Source: Candidatus Electrothrix marina (lineage in GTDB: Bacteria; Desulfobacterota; Desulfobulbia; Desulfobulbales; Desulfobulbaceae). Taken from it: DNA of 10,558 bases. The notes below the pieces were generated by a model that was given only the letters and a program-made list of their open reading frames with translations, was not told the origin of the DNA and ran no database searches. The position numbers were made by a program, and so were the translations under genes. Shown piece after piece: positions 7,501-10,558 of the stretch (position 1 is its first letter; each line of letters starts with the position of its first letter). The DNA lies in assembly GCA_004028495.1 (NCBI GenBank), contig MTKS01000034.1:1-10558 (forward strand). The letters run 5' to 3'.

Positions 7501-9181
7501 CCTCGTCTTTTTTCCGACTCAACATTGATGCCACGACAAACTGCACCAAGGTATCCTGTTCTTCTGTGAGCAGAACCGAAGCAGTATTCTTTAAACCCCG
7601 ATCATCAACAGGATCTTTCCTGCCGGATTCAAGAAACAAAAGAGACTCCGGAGGGATACCCCCATTATTCCCGGCGGACGTTCCCCGATCAATATTCGGC
7701 TCAATATTCGACTCAACACTCTTCTCAACATCGCTTACCGAAGGCAGCAGATCGTCTGCAAAAAAGAACAACTCACTTATCTGCTCATTATCAAAATAAG
7801 CGGTCAAGGCCAGAATATTGAGGATCAAACCCACCCGACCGGCCACCGGATAGCAGCCGTACACGGAAGAATGGGGAGCAGTAAAGGGCAATGCACGCTG
7901 TTCGCCGACATTAAGCGACCGCTTGCCGAGGACATCTTCAGCCAGGACCAAGACACGCAGGTCACCGTTACAGACCAGGACCAGCTTCCAGCCTGCAACA
8001 GGACGGGATTCCCGCCCGAAACATCGTGCCGGGTCAAGAACCGGCAGCAGCTCTTTCCTGTACAGGGTGACACCGATAACAAGTCCCCCGGTACCTGCCA
8101 GCCGCTGACAGTGGGTAAACGGGAGAATGTCCGCAACTTCAAGATCAGGCAGCGCATGAATCATGTTACAGAGGGAAAACTCCACTATCTCAAGCTGCTG
8201 TTTACCGAATACGGCCTTGAAACGCCCGTCTGATCGCAAATCACGGGACAATGCCTGCGAACCCGTTTCATCCGGCGGCTTGGCAAGCATCTCTCTGAAA
8301 TCAAGCACAGGGATAATCTTTCGGGCATAAAGCGCCACGCTCCGCTGCCAGTCGGATCGTACCAGCAAGGGCAACGGAACAAGAGGGAGCGAGTCGGCAG
8401 GCAGCAATCCTTGGTCGGTATCAACAACAAAGGCAAAGCCCTGCCCTTCGACTTCACCTAAGAGCCATTTTCCCTCATCATCTTCTGTCGCCGGTGAGAG
8501 CTGTAAATATCTGCTGATGTCAAGAACAGTGAAAATCCGGTTACTGTGCAGGGTGATTCCGCACACAAATTCCGGCATGAGCGGAAGGCGGGTCAGCACA
8601 CCAGGGGGCAGAGCCTGTTCCGAAGAGAAATAATCAGCTGAAGCAGCAAAAGTTTTTTTATTACAGGTAAAAACTCTGAGAGCGTCAGGCGAGGGCCTCC
8701 TTTTCTCTTTGAGAACAGGAAGACTGAATTGCGGTGTCGGAGGTGTATAGTCACCCGCCGAAACCCGGCAATGGATTGCCCGGATATTGACCAGCGGGAC
8801 AAGTTTTCCGCCAAACTTTCCGTCAAGCCGGACACAACTGTCTATAAAGGCGGTTTGCAGGTAAGCGGGCAGAGGATAAACCGCAGAACAAGGCACCTGC
8901 GCCATGCCCGTTTCCTGCTCCACAACAAAGGCGACAGAGAGATCATGACCGGCAGGAACAAGCACCGGATATCCTCCGGCTCTACGTGATGCGGAAGCCA
9001 AGCCGATACAATACGAGAGGTCTGCCAGACTGACCGGATGCGCACCCATCATGGCGATGGCGGTCACGGCTCCGTTATTGTCCGTCAGCCAGTGGATGGC
9101 CTGTTCTTCATGAGAAAGAATATCCTCTTTCCGGACACCGCAACAAAACCCGGCAAGGTCAAGCAGCAGAAACTCTCTCAT
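4559..9181 (-). CDS. Giant triple-CheW / acidic repeat / TM / LysM protein (putative envelope-anchored chemosensory scaffold)
   Basis: The protein has 1540 residues from the ATG at 9181. Three divergent CheW-like domains lie at ~1-140, 168-300 and 322-465, with motifs VPLVNIRAI, IIPVLDFREML, LLPVLDPARCF and FAFVVDTDQGLLP. CheW domains bridge receptors and CheA. Residues ~470-1055 are acidic and low-complexity, with five copies of a short motif (LLTEEQDTLVQFVVASMLSRK at 537). One TM helix (~1058-1079, KLWIFFFLIGLLSGYLLWLF) follows RKRTK, so the N-terminus is inside and the C-terminus in the periplasm. A repetitive linker (1080-1488) leads to a LysM domain (1490-1537, HTVSKGDTLWEISEQY to LIYPDQQVLLP), which binds peptidoglycan. 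The start at 9181 is chosen because GGAG lies 5 nt upstream and the CheW fold begins at once; the in-frame ATG at 9229 has GGGGAG only 1 nt away. The lipoprotein gene lies upstream, possibly co-transcribed. A polar or array anchoring role is inferred. Confidence 0.85.
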   Translation of the reverse strand: MREFLLLDLAGFCCGVRKEDILSHEEQAIHWLTDNNGAVTAIAMMGAHPVSLADLSYCIGLASASRRAGGYPVLVPAGHDLSVAFVVEQETGMAQVPCSAVYPLPAYLQTAFIDSCVRLDGKFGGKLVPLVNIRAIHCRVSAGDYTPPTPQFSLPVLKEKRRPSPDALRVFTCNKKTFAASADYFSSEQALPPGVLTRLPLMPEFVCGITLHSNRIFTVLDISRYLQLSPATEDDEGKWLLGEVEGQGFAFVVDTDQGLLPADSLPLVPLPLLVRSDWQRSVALYARKIIPVLDFREMLAKPPDETGSQALSRDLRSDGRFKAVFGKQQLEIVEFSLCNMIHALPDLEVADILPFTHCQRLAGTGGLVIGVTLYRKELLPVLDPARCFGRESRPVAGWKLVLVCNGDLRVLVLAEDVLGKRSLNVGEQRALPFTAPHSSVYGCYPVAGRVGLILNILALTAYFDNEQISELFFFADDLLPSVSDVEKSVESNIEPNIDRGTSAGNNGGIPPESLLFLESGRKDPVDDRGLKNTASVLLTEEQDTLVQFVVASMLSRKKDEATYAAEKGNQDDEAVADSLECTEEPERFGEIREESDNVFLSVMASMLSRKEDHPDSEAGAISYDEEVASDVPERALESEEFGEPSSVADEIFSEEGEYPSETERHEDDSAFPYENEIYENETSSTADTPLEASPVLLTDEQDRLITSALASMLPRGKEGEEKKEKGAPEIHEEPEGEQEINSVLDKSQEALGFSSEFDEPFLQDNEQQAAAQSANEEQNGPPRFVDTDIEELNRAGSGSDPEPVMLTEEQKGAVISVAPERTAEPEKENSFLFQEEDTLIPSEDPDESRLDVPVFIFTEEQDMLLQSSLAAAFSQEKNKGSIEGQQDADAINAEFSSSAAEARDADKKGDGSDSADEQAEKMVTKEPAPDAEVAGREVEKDLPDDVPPQLKDREEVPVEPDTWNILEDGDAFPELKDFVRQVSETQQADFPPVMPHADFVKNVTFPRLSSPDPRKIKAKLDKKRQEERDILFREAEHESEQGPDMQPQPKDEIRKRTKLWIFFFLIGLLSGYLLWLFVFRNQEVSHEKNIKSENRLSEISREASPVIRDAVPGKRAESEVTAQNDQEGILAQPVAHSPALSKPESESALEGRKAIEQEIPEAPADQPAQATSERPAIGNLVEEFPENIEHAGDNVLENAGKQQGKTAIREQGQDEEGFVGNVHEEDEKPDALLQGRVADDSGVGAVDDAADDVALKSAVAEEKDPVKGLIGASSDDAANKSKGESTQQDVTAALKRIERTPEEPDTAQAGTDEKKAPESVLENAGKQQGKTAIREQGQDEEGFVGNVHEEDKRPDGLLQGRVADDSGVGAVDDAADDVALKSAVAEEKDPVKGLIGASSDDAANKSKGTVKDGATGEMTKEEKKQADGLLFETSSGSTQLIPTAPAERARRYVAREKTTGVDQSKEKMIPAGQENSALMSPVNGTSDHAHHTVSKGDTLWEISEQYTGSGFNYPDVAKKNKITNPDLIYPDQQVLLPAKK
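4958..5225 (-). repeat. Direct repeat, copy 2 in protein order (periplasmic linker)
   Basis: This 268 bp block inside the giant gene is repeated at 5333-5600. By eye I count about 7 differences, so the copies are roughly 97% identical. They are offset by exactly 375 bp (125 codons), so the reading frame is kept. It encodes ~90 residues running from LENAGKQQGK to DDAANKSKG (residues ~1321-1408), acidic and probably disordered. Confidence 0.93.
5333..5600 (-). repeat. Direct repeat, copy 1 in protein order (periplasmic linker)
   Basis: This is the partner of the 4958-5225 block. It encodes residues ~1196-1283, from LENAGKQQGK to DDAANKSKG. Substitutions between copies include DEKPDAL versus DKRPDGL; the rest are mostly silent. 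The segment between the copies (5226-5332; TQQDVTAALKRIERTPEEPD and following) is present once, so the event duplicated a unit of up to 375 bp. Confidence 0.93.
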
Positions 9182-9236
9182 ACTCACTCCATCCGACGTA
9201 ATACAGGATTCTCGATTTTTTTTATTCATTCTCCCC

Positions 9237-9265
9237 GCCCCTGTACGAGCAGAATGAGCAGGGGC
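9237..9265 (-). promoter_or_regulatory. Leader hairpin upstream of the CheW-LysM gene
   Basis: On the minus strand GCCCCTG (9265-9259) pairs with CAGGGGC (9243-9237) around a 15-nt loop. It is followed directly by GGGGAG and then the in-frame ATG at 9229. There is no U-tract, so it is not an intrinsic terminator. It ends 56 nt before the preferred start at 9181. It could shield the upstream start or stabilise the mRNA. Confidence 0.35.
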
Positions 9266-9353
9266 AACCGATTCGTTTTCAGGTTATTTTTTGATTCTGT
9301 CTTTGGAAATGACCGGCAGCGGATCCTCTGCTGTCACTGGACAGTCTTCTTTT

Positions 9354-9641
9354 TCACCTTTTTTTGTCCTTATCCCTATCATAGGGACTGTCCACCTCAT
9401 ACAGTCTGCCGTTGACAGTCAGGTCAAGATCCCCGTCGTCTTCAAAACGATAACCGAAGGGAACCGAAGGAGAAATGCCGTAGCGGTTCAGCGTGTATTG
9501 TTTCCCCTGATAGATAATGACGACCTGATTGGGAGAGGTATATTCGGCTGAAAAAGGACGCTCGGACCCGCAGCCGACAAGACAGATTCCTAAACCCAGA
9601 CCTAAACCTATACCCAATGTCAGTGTGTTTTTTCCCTTCAT
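9354..9641 (-). CDS. Small lipoprotein of unknown function
   Basis: This 95-residue protein has a typical lipoprotein signal. MKGK is followed by a Gly/Leu-rich hydrophobic run (LTLGIGLGLGLGICL) and the lipobox LVGC with Cys24. Gly at +2 argues against inner-membrane retention, so an outer-membrane location is likely. The mature part (~72 residues) has short beta-strand-like stretches (QVVIIYQGKQYTL, YRFEDDGDLDLTVNGRLYEV) and a highly charged tail (DRDKDKKR). I do not recognise a family. The ribosome site is weak (AGAATGAA before ATG). It lies upstream of the CheW-LysM gene on the same strand (172 bp to the preferred start), with no strong terminator between, so they may share a transcript. 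An envelope role beside the LysM protein is only inferred from position. Confidence 0.78.
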   Translation of the reverse strand: MKGKNTLTLGIGLGLGLGICLVGCGSERPFSAEYTSPNQVVIIYQGKQYTLNRYGISPSVPFGYRFEDDGDLDLTVNGRLYEVDSPYDRDKDKKR

Positions 9642-9676
9642 TTCATTCTGCGAAAATGGTTAGTTGCAGTGTAATG

Positions 9677-9729
9677 CCATATACCCGTATATGGTCATGG
9701 AAACGTAACACCTGTAGGTTACCATTTCC
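9677..9729. promoter_or_regulatory. Two adjacent inverted repeats in the divergent lipoprotein/rsmI intergenic region
   Basis: CCATATACCCGTATATGG (9677-9694) is a perfect 8-bp inverted repeat with a 2-nt centre, which looks more like an operator than an RNA terminator. Next to it, GGAAA-C-GTAAC and GTTAC-CA-TTTCC (9699-9709/9718-9729) form an imperfect hairpin around ACCTGTAG. Both lie ~35-90 bp upstream of the lipoprotein start and ~130-180 bp upstream of rsmI. The region 9730-9858 holds nothing else I can name. Confidence 0.4.
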
Positions 9730-9858
9730 GCCCGCCAAAATGAACTTTTTTTCTTATCACCGGAGGAAAGAGGCTGAAAGAATGGGCTGAATAAGGTACA
9801 AGTGAACCGACGTTTCCGAAAGGACTTAACCTGTTTTGCTTCCCATCTGTTATTCACT

Positions 9859-10558
9859 ATGAAAACCGAACAAAATATAGGCTCGCTGTACATTGTGGCA
9901 ACGCCCATCGGCAATCTTTCCGACATCAGTCAACGCATGCAGGATGTCCTTGCTTCAGTGGCTCTCCTTGCCTGCGAGGATACTCGTCATACCGGCAGAC
10001 TGCTGGCGTACCTGGGCATCAAGGCTGATCTGGTCAGCTATCACAAGGAGAATGAGCAGCAAAAAACAGCCTATCTGCTCGGCAAGCTCTGTCACGGAAT
10101 GGATATTGCTTTGGTCTCTGATGCCGGAACTCCGGGGATCTCCGACCCGGGAGCGGTTCTGGTCCGGGGAGCACGTCAAAAAGGCGTTCCTGTCATCCCT
10201 ATTCCCGGTCCTTCCGCCCTGGCAACAGCCCTTTCTGTTTCCGGCATGCAGGGTTCGGGCTTTTATTTCGGCGGCTTTCCGGCAGCCAAAACAGGGGAGC
10301 GAACAAAGCAGCTCAATGCGCTCAAGGCCTTCAACTGCCCCTTGGTCTTTTATGAGGCTCCCCATCGCATTCACGCAACCCTGAAAGACTGTCTCCGTGT
10401 TTTCGGGGACCGTGAGGCTCAGCTGTTTCGGGAGCTGACAAAGCTCCACGAAGAGCATCTCTCCGGCCCTCTTTCCAAGCTTCTGGAATTAACCGACGGC
10501 AGGGTTCGCGGTGAACTGGTCCTGATCATCAACGGTCAGCCCGAGTCCCATGAGGAAC
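9859..10558 (+). CDS. rsmI: 16S rRNA (cytidine-1402-2'-O)-methyltransferase RsmI, partial at window end
   Basis: The first 233 codons are present and the frame runs open past 10558; the family is usually ~280 residues, so the C-terminus is missing. RsmI uses S-adenosylmethionine to 2'-O-methylate C1402 in the decoding centre of 16S rRNA. The tetrapyrrole-methylase-like fold shows all the family blocks: GSLYIVATPIGNLSD (8-22), ACEDTRHTGRLL (38-49), VSDAGTPGISDPG (86-98), IPGPSALATALSVSG (115-129), FYEAPHR (164-170) and RELTKLHEEH (191-200). RGELVLII closes the visible part. The ATG at 9859 is preferred because the conserved domain starts eight residues later, although no clear Shine-Dalgarno precedes it. 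An in-frame GTG at 9802 with AAGG upstream would add 19 residues (VNRRFRKDL...). The gene is divergent from the lipoprotein gene. Confidence 0.95.
   Translation, partial: MKTEQNIGSLYIVATPIGNLSDISQRMQDVLASVALLACEDTRHTGRLLAYLGIKADLVSYHKENEQQKTAYLLGKLCHGMDIALVSDAGTPGISDPGAVLVRGARQKGVPVIPIPGPSALATALSVSGMQGSGFYFGGFPAAKTGERTKQLNALKAFNCPLVFYEAPHRIHATLKDCLRVFGDREAQLFRELTKLHEEHLSGPLSKLLELTDGRVRGELVLIINGQPESHEE

Noticed and set aside
5774..8233. Plus-strand frames of 119-238 codons antisense to the CheW-LysM gene
   Set aside because: No ribosome sites or recognisable domains; the opposite strand has a continuous 1540-codon frame with clear domains.
9237..9265. Rho-independent terminator of the lipoprotein gene
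   Set aside because: The hairpin is followed on the minus strand by GGGGAGA and a start codon, not by a U-tract.
9660..9926. 88-codon minus-strand frame across the rsmI start
   Set aside because: It overlaps the conserved rsmI 5' end and the palindromes; no domain or ribosome site.

Overview
The window looks like chromosomal DNA of a Gram-negative bacterium. The best guess is the Desulfobulbales (Desulfobacterota), possibly a cable-bacterium relative. This rests on the mix of a short 'Bacteroidetes-type' ParE, PilZ, CheW-like and LysM proteins, a lipoprotein with an outer-membrane-type lipobox, moderate GC, and a GGGCAAA/TTTGCCC interspersed repeat. The lineage call is an inference from sequence impression, not from a search.

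Layout. Positions 1-626 are non-coding and start with two tandem ~52 bp hairpin repeats whose loops carry a Shine-Dalgarno-like tract. A complete ParE/GyrB-type topoisomerase gene follows on the plus strand (627-2513). Facing it on the minus strand are a PilZ-domain protein (2999-2553), a conserved-looking 110-residue protein of unknown function (3525-3193) and a membrane-anchored papain-like (NlpC/P60-like) protein (4267-3584). A 291 bp gap rich in inverted repeats follows. Next is a giant minus-strand gene (9181-4559, 1540 residues), and upstream of it, also on the minus strand, a small lipoprotein (9641-9354). Divergent from these, rsmI begins at 9859 and runs off the right edge.

The most interesting gene is the giant one. 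It encodes three divergent CheW-like domains in tandem, then about 590 residues of acidic low-complexity sequence carrying a short motif repeated five times (hLTEEQDxL...ASMLSRK). One transmembrane helix follows, then a repetitive periplasmic linker containing a recent 375 bp in-frame tandem duplication, and finally a C-terminal LysM domain. With the N-terminus inside, this would tie a chemosensory scaffold domain in the cytoplasm to peptidoglycan in the periplasm. It resembles FimV/HubP-type polar landmarks in principle, but with the domain order reversed and CheW modules in place of the TPR part. A peptidoglycan hydrolase-like gene lies directly downstream on the same strand, with a PilZ (c-di-GMP effector) gene beyond it. 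I therefore infer a cell-envelope/motility-related module between two unrelated housekeeping genes (parE and rsmI). The functional link is a hypothesis.
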